Shown in pieces: positions 26,115 to 34,331 of a DNA stretch of 64,000 bases. The position numbers and the translations under genes were made by a program. The first letter of the stretch is position 1; each line of letters starts with the position of its first letter. This stretch comes from Streptomyces plumbidurans. GTDB taxonomy: Bacteria > Actinomycetota > Actinomycetes > Streptomycetales > Streptomycetaceae. Below the pieces are notes generated by a model. The model did not search any database. It had not been told where the DNA came from and worked only from the letters and a program-made list of their open reading frames with translations. The DNA lies in NCBI RefSeq assembly GCF_019857225.1, contig NZ_JAFJSY010000013.1, positions 120,013 to 184,012 on the forward strand, read 5' to 3'.

Positions 26115-27470
26115 TCAGTCGCGTACGACGGCCTCGGCGCCGCCGCCGAACTCCAGCTGCAGGTCCGTGCTGAGGCCGATGGTGCGGCCGGGGTCGACGT
26201 CGTGCACGGAGCCGTCGGCGCGGCGGGCCGTCCAGCGGTTCTTCGAGCGGTTGGTGATGCCGAACCGGCCGCGCTGCTGCGGGTGTTCGGTGACTTCCGC
26301 GACGACGGCGGTGAAGTCGTGCCGCTCCGCCTCCACGACCAGGTGGTGGGCGTACACCCGGGCCTGCGGGCCGAGGCGGATCGATCGCGGCTTGGTGCGC
26401 ATCATGCCCGAGCCGATGGTCAGCTGCAGACGCGGCGGAAGCGTCAGCCGGCGGCCGCAGTTCTGCCCCCAGCAGTGCGGGGCGGGGCCGTCCGGCTCGG
26501 TGAGGTTCTGCCGGCCGCAGGCGCAGACGCAGATGGTGTCGAGGACCTCGCTGAGCGCGTCGCGCCACTGGCTCTCACGCACCCGCCGCAGCGGGTTCTT
26601 CAGACCGTCGGTGAACGTCTCCACGAACAGTCGCTGCAGGATCGGCGGGAGCGCGCCCCAGGTGGCCACGACCGTCTGCTGCTCCTCGGGCACGGGGCGG
26701 TTGCGGTGGTCGTTCGGGTCGTAGAGGAAGACCGGGTCGGTGCCGTAGAGCTTCTTGCGGGCGTTCTCGTCCAGGCAGCGGATCTGCAGGGCCAGTGCGC
26801 CTTCGAGGGGGTGATGGTTCATCAGGAGCAGGAAGAGCAGCACCGCTAGGGAGTGCAGGTCGCTCTGGATGCCGGGCTGGGCGCCGCGGTCGCCGCGGAC
26901 CAGCTCCGGTGCCATGAAGTCCATGGTGCCGGCGACGCCCGCGCTCTCGCCCTCGAAGACCGCGTTGTCGTTGTCGCAGACCAGGACGTCTCCGGTGCGC
27001 GGGTCGAAGAAGATGTTGCCCCAGTTGATGTCGCGGTAGGCGATGCCCTTGCCGTGCAGGGCGCGATAGGCCTCGACGGTGTGCAGGGCGGCCATCACGA
27101 GGGTGCGCTGGGTGGTCGCGGAGATCGCCGGGTCGCGGCGGAAGAGCGCGGGCAGATCGTGGAAGCGGTCGGGCCGTACGTCCATGAGGTAGCCGAAGCC
27201 GGGCACCCTGCCGTCGGCGTCGACGACGACGGTCTGCGGCCACAGGAACCGGTCGTCGCTCCAGGAGCAGGCGATCAGACCTTCGAGGATCTGGCGCTGG
27301 CGGTTGTCCGCGGTCTGCGGGTAGTACCACTTCAGGGCGCGGTCGCCCTTGCGGGTCCTCACCCGGTAGACCTCGCCCTGTCCGCCGGAGCCGAACATGT
27401 CCGCGACCTTGACCTTCTCCCCCTCCTCGGTCACCAGGGTCTGCCCGGGGGCGAGCATGCCGTTCACCAT
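26115..27470 (-). CDS. Ser/Thr kinase with C-terminal zinc ribbon and FHA-like domain
   Basis: 451 aa from the ATG at 27470, with AGAGGA 5 nt upstream. Kinase motifs: Gly loop 'GSGGQGEVYRV' (27-37), Lys47, catalytic loop 'YRDINWGNIFF' with Asp147 and Asn152, and 'MAPEL'. Two deviations are visible: HRD is YRD, and the DFG triplet is DND (Asp166). After the kinase, Cys-rich residues 314-338 (C314, C316, C318, C333, C338) form a zinc-ribbon-like element. A ~90-residue beta domain follows ('RFGITNRSKNRWTARRADGS') that resembles an FHA or FHA-like phosphopeptide module. The triad vWA, PP2C, zinc-ribbon kinase is a known arrangement in TerY-P-type loci. It lies 17 bp downstream of PP2C, likely one operon. 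Confidence 0.88.
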   Translation of the reverse strand: MVNGMLAPGQTLVTEEGEKVKVADMFGSGGQGEVYRVRTRKGDRALKWYYPQTADNRQRQILEGLIACSWSDDRFLWPQTVVVDADGRVPGFGYLMDVRPDRFHDLPALFRRDPAISATTQRTLVMAALHTVEAYRALHGKGIAYRDINWGNIFFDPRTGDVLVCDNDNAVFEGESAGVAGTMDFMAPELVRGDRGAQPGIQSDLHSLAVLLFLLLMNHHPLEGALALQIRCLDENARKKLYGTDPVFLYDPNDHRNRPVPEEQQTVVATWGALPPILQRLFVETFTDGLKNPLRRVRESQWRDALSEVLDTICVCACGRQNLTEPDGPAPHCWGQNCGRRLTLPPRLQLTIGSGMMRTKPRSIRLGPQARVYAHHLVVEAERHDFTAVVAEVTEHPQQRGRFGITNRSKNRWTARRADGSVHDVDPGRTIGLSTDLQLEFGGGAEAVVRD

Positions 27471-27487
27471 GCGGTTCCTCTCGTCGC

Positions 27488-28381
27488 TCACGTGTGTGGC
27501 GCGTCGTTCTGCCGGGGCGCGGGGTGGCCTTGGGCCTCGAAGGCGCCCACGAGTGTCGTGTCGTCGCCGGAGTACTGGGCGGCACGGCTGAGCCACTCCG
27601 GCAACCGGCTGCGCACCGCGGGCATCCCCAGCTCGTGGGCGCGGCCCTGCACCCCGGCCGCGAAGTCCAGGAAGCCCTGGTGGTCGGTGAAGCTCTTGGA
27701 CAGTCCGTCGGTGGACAGCAGCACCCCGGAGGGGCCCTCGCTGGTCAGCGGCTGCCAGTGGCAGCGGGCGCGGTGCCAGGACTCGGGCGCGCACAGCGAG
27801 TCCGTCTCGTCGCCGAGGTCGGGGCCGGTGTAGAGCGGGGTGTACGGCGTCCCGGCCGCGTCCAGGACGACGACGTCGCCGTCGCCCAGCTGCCAGCACA
27901 CCAGCAGGCGCCGGGTCAGGACGGCGCCGACGAGCGTGGTGCCGTAGGCGGTGAGGTCGGGGCCCTTGGGTGCCTGCTGGGGTGTGCCGTGCGCCGGGGA
28001 GTTGCAGTCGTGCAGGGTGGCCCGCTCGTACCAGCGGTGGGCGACGAGCTGGGGCAACCGGCGGGCGCAGGCCCGCAGTTCGCCCAGTCCCTGCCACCAC
28101 GCGCTCTCGTCGCCGTGCGGTTCGGTCTCGTCGTCGTGGCGGACCGCGGAGAGCGCGAACTCCTCGGCGCAGGCGGCGAATTCCTCGACGGCCCAGCGGG
28201 CGCCGAGGTCGCTGCGGAAGTGGGGTGCCGAGCCGTGGCCGTCGGCGACGGCGAGCACGACAGCGCGGCCGTCCGCCACCTGCCGGGCCGTGCAGCGGTC
28301 CTGGCTGTACTTCTTGGCTGCGCCCTTGACCTCGCCCTTGAGCAGTTCCCACCGCTCGGCCGGTGCCATGACGCCCGTCAC
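27488..28381 (-). CDS. PP2C-family protein phosphatase
   Basis: 297 aa from a GTG that overlaps the vWA stop (GTGA). PP2C metal-binding motifs are all present: 'VLAVADGHGSA' , 'AYGTTLVGAVL' , 'CWQLGDGDVVVL' , 'LLSTDGLSKSF' and 'YSGDDTTLVGAF'. The family removes phosphate from Ser/Thr using two Mn/Mg ions. It sits between the vWA and kinase genes and most likely reverses the action of that kinase on shared substrates. No membrane segment or sensor domain is seen, so it is a soluble stand-alone phosphatase. Confidence 0.9.
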   Translation of the reverse strand: MTGVMAPAERWELLKGEVKGAAKKYSQDRCTARQVADGRAVVLAVADGHGSAPHFRSDLGARWAVEEFAACAEEFALSAVRHDDETEPHGDESAWWQGLGELRACARRLPQLVAHRWYERATLHDCNSPAHGTPQQAPKGPDLTAYGTTLVGAVLTRRLLVCWQLGDGDVVVLDAAGTPYTPLYTGPDLGDETDSLCAPESWHRARCHWQPLTSEGPSGVLLSTDGLSKSFTDHQGFLDFAAGVQGRAHELGMPAVRSRLPEWLSRAAQYSGDDTTLVGAFEAQGHPAPRQNDAPHT

Positions 28382-29070
28382 CAGATGGGGTTCTCGTCCT
28401 CGTCCTTGCCCAGCGCGACGGGCGGCGGGGCCTGCACGGGGCCGCCGCCGTCGGGGCGCGGCGTCGAGGCGGCCTTGACGGCCGTGGACATCCAGCGGAT
28501 GGCGGCGGCGAGCTGGCGCGGGTTCTTCGCCTGCAGCGGCTCCAGTTCGGGGTTGGCGAGGAACTCCTTGAGCATGCTCTTGTCCGCGTCGTCGCCGATG
28601 GCGAGGGCGACGCGCACCGCGCGCTTGCCCCAGGGCGTGTCGTCGATGGCGCGCAGCCCGGAGCGCCAGTCGTCGGTGGGCTGGCCGTCGGAGACCAGCG
28701 CCAGCACCGGCGGCAGGGCGCGCTGCGGCATGGGCGGCGTCTGCAGCGCGCCGGCCGCGAGGCGGAAGGCGGCGCCCATGTCGGTGCCGCCGTAGGTGTG
28801 CAGGTCCTCCCAGGTGAACTGGTCCACCGGGGTGGGGTCGTTGATGTGCCAGCTGGCGCCGCTGGCGAAGGACACCGCGCGGACGAGGAGGGTGGCGCCG
28901 GGGTTCGACCGGGCGGCCGACTGCATCTCCGGGATCGCCTCGCGGATGGCGAAGTTCAGCTCGGCGATCTTGCCGTTCACACTCATCGAGCCGGAGCAGT
29001 CCAGCAGCCAGATGAAGTGGACGGGACGGCTCGCCATGCTGCCGCCGGGCAGATCGAAGGTGTCGCTCAC
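28378..29070 (-). CDS. von Willebrand factor A domain protein (TerY-like)
   Basis: 230 aa from a GTG with AGAGGA 5 nt upstream. A full MIDAS metal site is visible: 'WLLDCSGSMS' (DxSxS), 'YGGTDMGAAF' (Thr) and 'LVSDGQPTDD' (Asp). The domain spans ~15-190, and a short Pro-rich tail follows. There is no signal peptide or TM helix, so it is cytoplasmic, as in TerY. Such vWA proteins act as Mg-dependent protein interaction modules. Tight coupling to PP2C and kinase genes suggests it is the adaptor or target of that pair. There are 154 bp between it and the upstream GAP1-like gene, enough for a separate promoter. Confidence 0.9.
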   Translation of the reverse strand: MSDTFDLPGGSMASRPVHFIWLLDCSGSMSVNGKIAELNFAIREAIPEMQSAARSNPGATLLVRAVSFASGASWHINDPTPVDQFTWEDLHTYGGTDMGAAFRLAAGALQTPPMPQRALPPVLALVSDGQPTDDWRSGLRAIDDTPWGKRAVRVALAIGDDADKSMLKEFLANPELEPLQAKNPRQLAAAIRWMSTAVKAASTPRPDGGGPVQAPPPVALGKDEDENPIW

Positions 29071-29224
29071 GCTGGTCCTCTCCCCCGAGGTGGACCCGAG
29101 ACGGGCCCGGACTTCCTTCGGTACAAGCCTAGTTGAGAAAGCGGCGAAGATCTGGTGCCCCGGGCAACTCGCGAGGCACAGGGACGTCCACCGGTTTCGT
29201 TGTGCGCCCCTTGTGCGCCCCCGG

Positions 29225-31582
29225 TCACCTCGGCGCGTGCCACCACTCGTTCCAGGCCCGCACCCAGTGCTGTCCTCCCCGGTCGGACAGCACCCGTGCC
29301 ACCTCGCGCTGATCCCGCTGGTCCATGTGGCGCAGGGCGGCGCCGAGCACCTCGTTGATCAGCCGGTGTGACAGGTTTTTCCAGGCTCCCGTCTGGCCCG
29401 GGTGGAGTTCCGCCCAGGCGAAGAACAGCGCGGCCACGCGCCGCGGTTCGCGCAGGGCGGGGGCCTCCAGCGCGTCGCCCTCGCTTTGTGCGCTGCGCAC
29501 GGCCTTGTCGTAGAGCGCCAGCAGCCGCATGCTCCCGACGGCGTAGCGTTGCAGTACGTGGGTGCCGTACACCTCGTAGGGGTCGGCGCGGGTGATGCCG
29601 CGGGCGATCCAGTAGTCGATCTGATCCCGGAGTACGCCGTCCAGCCGTCCGGTGCGTTCCTCCAGGGCGGGCAGGCGTTCCATGGCGTCCGCCAGGGTCT
29701 CCTCGCCGCGGGCGAAGTCGCTTGCGAGGACGACGAGTCGGGCGGTGGCACGCTCGGACTCCGAGAGCTGCTTGGCGTCGGTCGTGGCGCGGGCGAGGTC
29801 GAGATACCGTCTGTCGATCCGGTCCGGGTGCCGCAGCCAGTGCGTGAGGGAGACCTCGCGGCCGGCCTCGACGATCAGCCGGGCGGAGCAGACCTCGGTG
29901 ATCCTGCTCTGCTCGGCGTGGGGAACGATGCCGCCGCGCGAGGGCCAGGCCAGCGGCCACAGGATCCTCAGGGTGGGCACGTCGGGCACCTTCGCGCCCT
30001 CCAGGTGCCGGTGTGCGAGGTCGATCCAGAGCTCGACTCCCGTCAGGCCGTACGCGCCCCGGCCGCGGTACCCCGCCGTCGCGGCCAGGCGTACGGCGCG
30101 GGGCGCCCCGTCGAGATGGCCGCTCAGCCACTCGCCGTGCGGTGAGGCGGCGAGGTCGCGCAGGGCACGGATACGGCGCTCCTCCTCCCCCTCGGCGAGC
30201 CGTTCCAGGATGCGGCGGACCAGGGCCCGGTCGCCGAGGGCTTCGAGCAGCGCGACGGCGTCGCCGCAGGTACGCCGCTGGTCGGGACGGCTCAGCGCGG
30301 AGGCGATCCGGGACTCCGCCTCGTCCAGGACGGAGCCGCGGGCGGGGTCGCCCCCGGCGGCGAGCAGGGCGCGCAGCGGCTTCTCCCAGGCGGAGGACGG
30401 CCGTTGGCGCAGCAGCCTGCGCAACTCGTCCTCCGGTGGCGGGCCGAACTCGGAGCGCACCGTGCGCCAGGTCTTGTCGTCGACCGGGAGGTCGGCGCGA
30501 GCAGCCTCCAAGGTGGGTACGACGTTCTGCGGGTCCGCCGCCTTCGCACGGCTGCGCAGCAGGGCCGCGGCGAGCGGCTGGACCGCGTCGGGCCGGTGTG
30601 CGGCGAGCTGCCGGGCGATGTCGGCGAGGTCCTGGGCGGTGCCGGTGTCGAGCGGGCCCGCTTCCGCGGCGCGGATGGCCGCGGAGAGGATCGCGCGCAG
30701 TACGTCCTCGGGCAGATCGGCCAGGGCCTGCCCGGACCGGGCGGCGAGAGCGCGGCGGGCCAGGGGCAGGACGGCGAAGGGGTCGCCGCCCTCGTGCTCG
30801 TCGGTCCGCGGGATGACGCCCTCGCGCCACAGCAGGGCGGCCAGCTCGGCCCAGGGGTGCGGCCGGGGCGGGCTGCCCGGGCCGCCCAGGCCGTCGTGCA
30901 CGCGGAAGAGATGGCTGACGGCGTTGTCGTCGTAGCGGTCGAAGACCTCGGTGTCCAGGTCCGGGCCGATGCCGAGGATCTGCTGGGGGGCGAGGCCCGG
31001 GTCGGCGCAATGGGTGGTGAACGTCAGTGCGCGCGCGTGCGTGACGGGCAGGGAGGCGCAGGCGAGGGCGATCCAGCGGGCGACGGTCTCCTGGTCCCGT
31101 TCGGCCAGGACGATCTGGCGTCCTGCGGGGTCGGCGAACAGTGCGCGGACGTCGGCGAGGAACGGCGCGATGCGCGCGCCCTGTTCGGAGGCGAACTTCG
31201 TCAGCAGCGCGTAGTCCCAGCACCAGTCCCGCGGTGCGAAGCCCGCGCCGCCGTCGGCGTCCAGGGTGCTCCTGCGGAAGGCGTCGACGGGCCAGCGCCT
31301 CTCGCCGTCCGCGTCCCCCGCCTCGTACCGCGCGTCGACCCGCAGCCCGTCCGACTCCTCGTCCGGCCGCACACTGCACAGCAGTCCGCCGCCGTCGCGA
31401 TGGGGCAGCCGGGTGTAGCTGAGCGCGGCACCGAAGGCGGGTGCGGCACGGTGCGTGGCCGCGATGACCCGCCGCATCAGATCGTCCGGCATCCCGTCGG
31501 GCACCTCGCCGTCGGGCGTGAACCGGTCGGCCCCCGAGTCGGGGTCACGGCGGAGCACGTAGCTGAGTTCACGGATGGCCAT
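29225..31582 (-). CDS. GAP1-like (GTPase-associated protein 1) conflict-system protein
   Basis: 785 aa. The ATG at 31582 gives 'MAIRELSYVLRRDPDSGADRF'; the G tract lies directly against the start, so initiation may be weak or leaderless. The N-terminal ~270 residues resemble the GAP1-N2 domain type: 'LRRDPDSGADRFTPDGEVP', 'WDYALLTKFASEQ' and 'ARALTFTTHCADP' followed by 'QQILGIGPD'. The remaining ~500 residues are helical and repeat-like, without recognisable catalytic motifs. GAP1 proteins are described from comparative genomics as partners of GTPases in bacterial conflict systems, but no GTPase gene is adjacent here. It probably belongs to the same run as the vWA/PP2C/kinase genes. The family call is from memory of motifs. 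Confidence 0.75.
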   Translation of the reverse strand: MAIRELSYVLRRDPDSGADRFTPDGEVPDGMPDDLMRRVIAATHRAAPAFGAALSYTRLPHRDGGGLLCSVRPDEESDGLRVDARYEAGDADGERRWPVDAFRRSTLDADGGAGFAPRDWCWDYALLTKFASEQGARIAPFLADVRALFADPAGRQIVLAERDQETVARWIALACASLPVTHARALTFTTHCADPGLAPQQILGIGPDLDTEVFDRYDDNAVSHLFRVHDGLGGPGSPPRPHPWAELAALLWREGVIPRTDEHEGGDPFAVLPLARRALAARSGQALADLPEDVLRAILSAAIRAAEAGPLDTGTAQDLADIARQLAAHRPDAVQPLAAALLRSRAKAADPQNVVPTLEAARADLPVDDKTWRTVRSEFGPPPEDELRRLLRQRPSSAWEKPLRALLAAGGDPARGSVLDEAESRIASALSRPDQRRTCGDAVALLEALGDRALVRRILERLAEGEEERRIRALRDLAASPHGEWLSGHLDGAPRAVRLAATAGYRGRGAYGLTGVELWIDLAHRHLEGAKVPDVPTLRILWPLAWPSRGGIVPHAEQSRITEVCSARLIVEAGREVSLTHWLRHPDRIDRRYLDLARATTDAKQLSESERATARLVVLASDFARGEETLADAMERLPALEERTGRLDGVLRDQIDYWIARGITRADPYEVYGTHVLQRYAVGSMRLLALYDKAVRSAQSEGDALEAPALREPRRVAALFFAWAELHPGQTGAWKNLSHRLINEVLGAALRHMDQRDQREVARVLSDRGGQHWVRAWNEWWHAPR

Positions 31583-31704
31583 CCCCCGATTCTGACCATC
31601 AGCCCCGAACCCCGCAGCAGGACACCCAAGTTGACACGGGGCGCACAGAAGCGGACGGGGCGCTGCCGCGCGGGGCGGGACGGACGCTCGGCGCGGACTG
31701 CGGA

Positions 31705-32469
31705 TCAGTCGGAGGCGACGGGGCCTCGTACCGCGCGGCCCACCTGGGCTCGTAGGGCTACGAACTCCGGCAGCCCTCGGGTGGTGATCTGGTCGCGTTT
31801 GGTGGGGAGGGTGACGGGGAGGTCGAGGACCGGGTGGGAGGCGGGGCCCGGGGAGAGGACGACGACGCGGTCGCCGACGTAGACGCTCTCGTCGATGTCG
31901 TGGGTGACGAAGACGATGGTGGCGCCGTCGCTGCGGTGCACCTCCAGGAGGAGGTCCTCCAGGTCCTCGCGGGTCTGGGCATCCAGCGAGCCGAAGGGTT
32001 CGTCCATGAGCAGCAGCGAGGGACGGCAGACCAGGGCGCGGGCGATGGCGACGCGCTGCTGCATGCCGCCGGACAGCTGCCAGGGGTGGCGGCGCCCGGC
32101 GCCCTCCAGGCCGACCCGTTCGAGGATGCGCTCGGCCTGTTCGCGCCGCTCGGCCCGGGGCAGCCCGCGGCGGCGCAGCGGGAGCGCGACGTTGTCGCGG
32201 ACGGTGAGCCAGGGGAAGAGGGAGCGGCCGTAGTCCTGGAAGACGACGGCGAGTTGGTCGGGTACGCCGGTGACCGGGGTGCCGTCGATCGAGACGGAAC
32301 CCTCGTACGCCGGCTGCAACCCCGCGACCGTGCGCAGCAGCGTGGACTTGCCGCAGCCCGACGGGCCCACGACACACAGGAGTTGGCCGTCGGGGACGGT
32401 GAGGTCGATGTCGTGCAGGACGACCTGTTCGCCGTAGCGCTGGCCGAGGGAGTCGAGGCGGAGCGTCAT
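31705..32469 (-). CDS. ABC importer ATPase (NrtD/SsuB/TauB type)
   Basis: 254 aa; GGAGG lies 5 nt before the ATG. Complete ATPase motifs: Walker A 'GPSGCGKST', Q-loop 'VFQDYGRSLFPWLTV', signature 'LSGGMQQR', Walker B 'LLLMDEPF', H-loop 'VTHDIDE'. The Q-loop context is typical of nitrate/sulfonate/taurine importers, so it energises the two-permease system encoded just upstream. The start overlaps the end of the upstream permease gene by 4 bp (32466-32469). Confidence 0.92.
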   Translation of the reverse strand: MTLRLDSLGQRYGEQVVLHDIDLTVPDGQLLCVVGPSGCGKSTLLRTVAGLQPAYEGSVSIDGTPVTGVPDQLAVVFQDYGRSLFPWLTVRDNVALPLRRRGLPRAERREQAERILERVGLEGAGRRHPWQLSGGMQQRVAIARALVCRPSLLLMDEPFGSLDAQTREDLEDLLLEVHRSDGATIVFVTHDIDESVYVGDRVVVLSPGPASHPVLDLPVTLPTKRDQITTRGLPEFVALRAQVGRAVRGPVASD

Positions 32470-33371
32470 GCCGTCCTCCTTCCCCGGCCGACGAGCCGTC
32501 TCTCGGCCGCGAGCAGGGCGGTGTTGAGCAGATATCCGAGGATGCCGAGCAGCAGCAGCGCCGCCCACACGGTGAGCAGGTCGGAGCGCGACTGGGCATC
32601 GGTGAGGGTGAAGCCGATGCCGTTGGCGCTGCCCGGCAGCAGTTCGGAGAACACCATGAGGATGAGGGCAAGCGACAGGCTCAGGCGCAGGCCCGCGAAG
32701 ATGCGGGGCAGCGCGGACGGCAGCAGCAGGAACCACAGCCGCTCCACGGGGTGAAGGCGCAGCACGGCCGCCACGTCGAGCCGCAGCGGGTCCGTGTTGC
32801 GCACCCCCTCCGCCGTGTTGATCAGGACCGGCCATACGGCGCTGAAGGCGATCGACGCGATCTGCATCTGCGTACCGAGATCGAGGACGACGACGAAGAC
32901 GGGTACCAGCGCGGGCGGCGGCACGGCCCGCGCGAACTGCAGCACCGGATTGCACAGCGCGTACACCCGGCGCGAGCGCCCGACCGCGACGCCCAGCGCG
33001 ATCCCGGTCAGGGCGGCGATCCCGAAACCGGCCGCCATCCGCCCGAGGCTCGGCAGCACGTCCGCCACGGCGGCGTCGGTGAGGAAAACCCGCCGGACGG
33101 GCCCCGAGAACCACAGCTCGTACATGCGGTGAGCGATACGGCCCGGGGGCGGGAAGTACACACTGCCGTGCGCCTCGGCCGCCAACTGCCAGACGGCCAG
33201 CACGAGGACGAGGACCGCGAGGCGCAGCACCAGATGCTGCCACGCGTTCCCGGGGCCCCGCGCCACTCCCCCGCGCCCGCGCGACGCGCCACCGCCACTG
33301 CCACTGCCCCCTCCCCGGTTTCTCGCCGTGGCGGTCGCCTGCTTCGGGCCGCCGGCCCGGCTCCCCCTCAT
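32466..33371 (-). CDS. ABC importer permease (SsuC/TauC type), second of two
   Basis: 301 aa from an ATG overlapping the upstream permease stop (ATGA). After a ~40-residue Gly/Arg-rich start there are about six membrane helices. The ABC-permease EAA loop is visible ('DVAAVLRLHPVERLWFLLLPSALPRIFAGLR'-type region, here near residues 175-205), and a 'YFPPPGRIAHRMYEL' segment matches the SsuC/TauC N-terminus. It likely pairs with the neighbouring permease as a heterodimer. Confidence 0.88.
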   Translation of the reverse strand: MRGSRAGGPKQATATARNRGGGSGSGGGASRGRGGVARGPGNAWQHLVLRLAVLVLVLAVWQLAAEAHGSVYFPPPGRIAHRMYELWFSGPVRRVFLTDAAVADVLPSLGRMAAGFGIAALTGIALGVAVGRSRRVYALCNPVLQFARAVPPPALVPVFVVVLDLGTQMQIASIAFSAVWPVLINTAEGVRNTDPLRLDVAAVLRLHPVERLWFLLLPSALPRIFAGLRLSLSLALILMVFSELLPGSANGIGFTLTDAQSRSDLLTVWAALLLLGILGYLLNTALLAAERRLVGRGRRTA

Positions 33372-34315
33372 CACCGCACCACACCCGATCCCGACCCCGT
33401 CCCGGGCGCTTCCGGCCCCGACGCATCCGACCCCGGCTCGGACCCTGCCCCCGACCGCACCGCATCCGCCTCCGCAGCACCCGCCCCCGGCGCACCCGCC
33501 CGCACCCAGCCCCGCCCCGCCTGCCGTTCCGTCTGTCGCTCCGGCGTCCACGGGAACAGCCGCCGTTCGCCCCACACCAGGACCCCGTTGATGACCAGCC
33601 CGAGGGCGCCAGCCCAGACCACGCCGGCCAGGACGTCCCGGGTGCCGTCGGTGGCCAGGCCCGCCTGTGCGATGAAGATGCCGAGGCCCTGGCCGAAGCC
33701 GGAGAGGAGTTCGGTGGCCACGGCGAGGATGAGGGCGACGGACGCCGAGATGCGGATGCCGGCGGCGATGAACGGTGCCGTGCCCGGCAGTTCGACCCGC
33801 AGCAGCACCGAGAGCCGGCCGAAGCCGAAGGCGCGCAGGGTGTCCTTGGCGAGCGGATCGGTCTCGCCGAGGCCGTAGATCGTGTTGAACAGGACGGGCC
33901 AGACGCACGCATAGGTGATCAGCGCGACTTCTGTCCTGATCCCGGTGCCGAGGAGCAGGGAGACCAGCGGGATCAGCGCGACCGACGGCAGCGGCCGCAG
34001 AAACTCCACGATCACGCGTACGGCGGAGTCGACGAGCGGCACGCTGCCGAGCAGCAGGCCGAGCGGGACGGCGATCGCGACGGAGAGGCCGAGCCCCAGC
34101 GCCCAGGCCTTCACGGTGGCGCCGACGCCGTCCATGAAAGCGCCGTCGCCCGCCAACTGCACCGCGCGTGCGACGACTTCGGAGGCGGGCGGAAGATAGC
34201 TGCGCCGGACCACGCCCGCGCGGCCGACCGCCTCGCAGATCCCGAAGGCCAGCAGCACACCGAGCAGCCCCAGCCACAGCTCCTGATGCCGTTTCGGACG
34301 CCTCAGCCGCCTCAC
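33371..34315 (-). CDS. ABC importer permease (SsuC/TauC type), first of two
   Basis: 314 aa from a GTG at 34315; the ribosome binding site (GAGTGAG) is weak. About six membrane helices, with 'SYLPPASEVVARAVQL' near the N-terminus and the EAA-type loop 'AFGFGRLSVLLRVELPGTAPFIAAG'-like region around residues 185-205. A ~65-residue Gly/Ala/Ser-rich, poorly conserved tail follows the last helix. It starts 16 bp after the substrate-binding lipoprotein gene, so the importer genes form one operon. Confidence 0.88.
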   Translation of the reverse strand: MRRLRRPKRHQELWLGLLGVLLAFGICEAVGRAGVVRRSYLPPASEVVARAVQLAGDGAFMDGVGATVKAWALGLGLSVAIAVPLGLLLGSVPLVDSAVRVIVEFLRPLPSVALIPLVSLLLGTGIRTEVALITYACVWPVLFNTIYGLGETDPLAKDTLRAFGFGRLSVLLRVELPGTAPFIAAGIRISASVALILAVATELLSGFGQGLGIFIAQAGLATDGTRDVLAGVVWAGALGLVINGVLVWGERRLFPWTPERQTERQAGRGWVRAGAPGAGAAEADAVRSGAGSEPGSDASGPEAPGTGSGSGVVR

Positions 34316-34331
34316 CTCACTCGCAGCCGTC

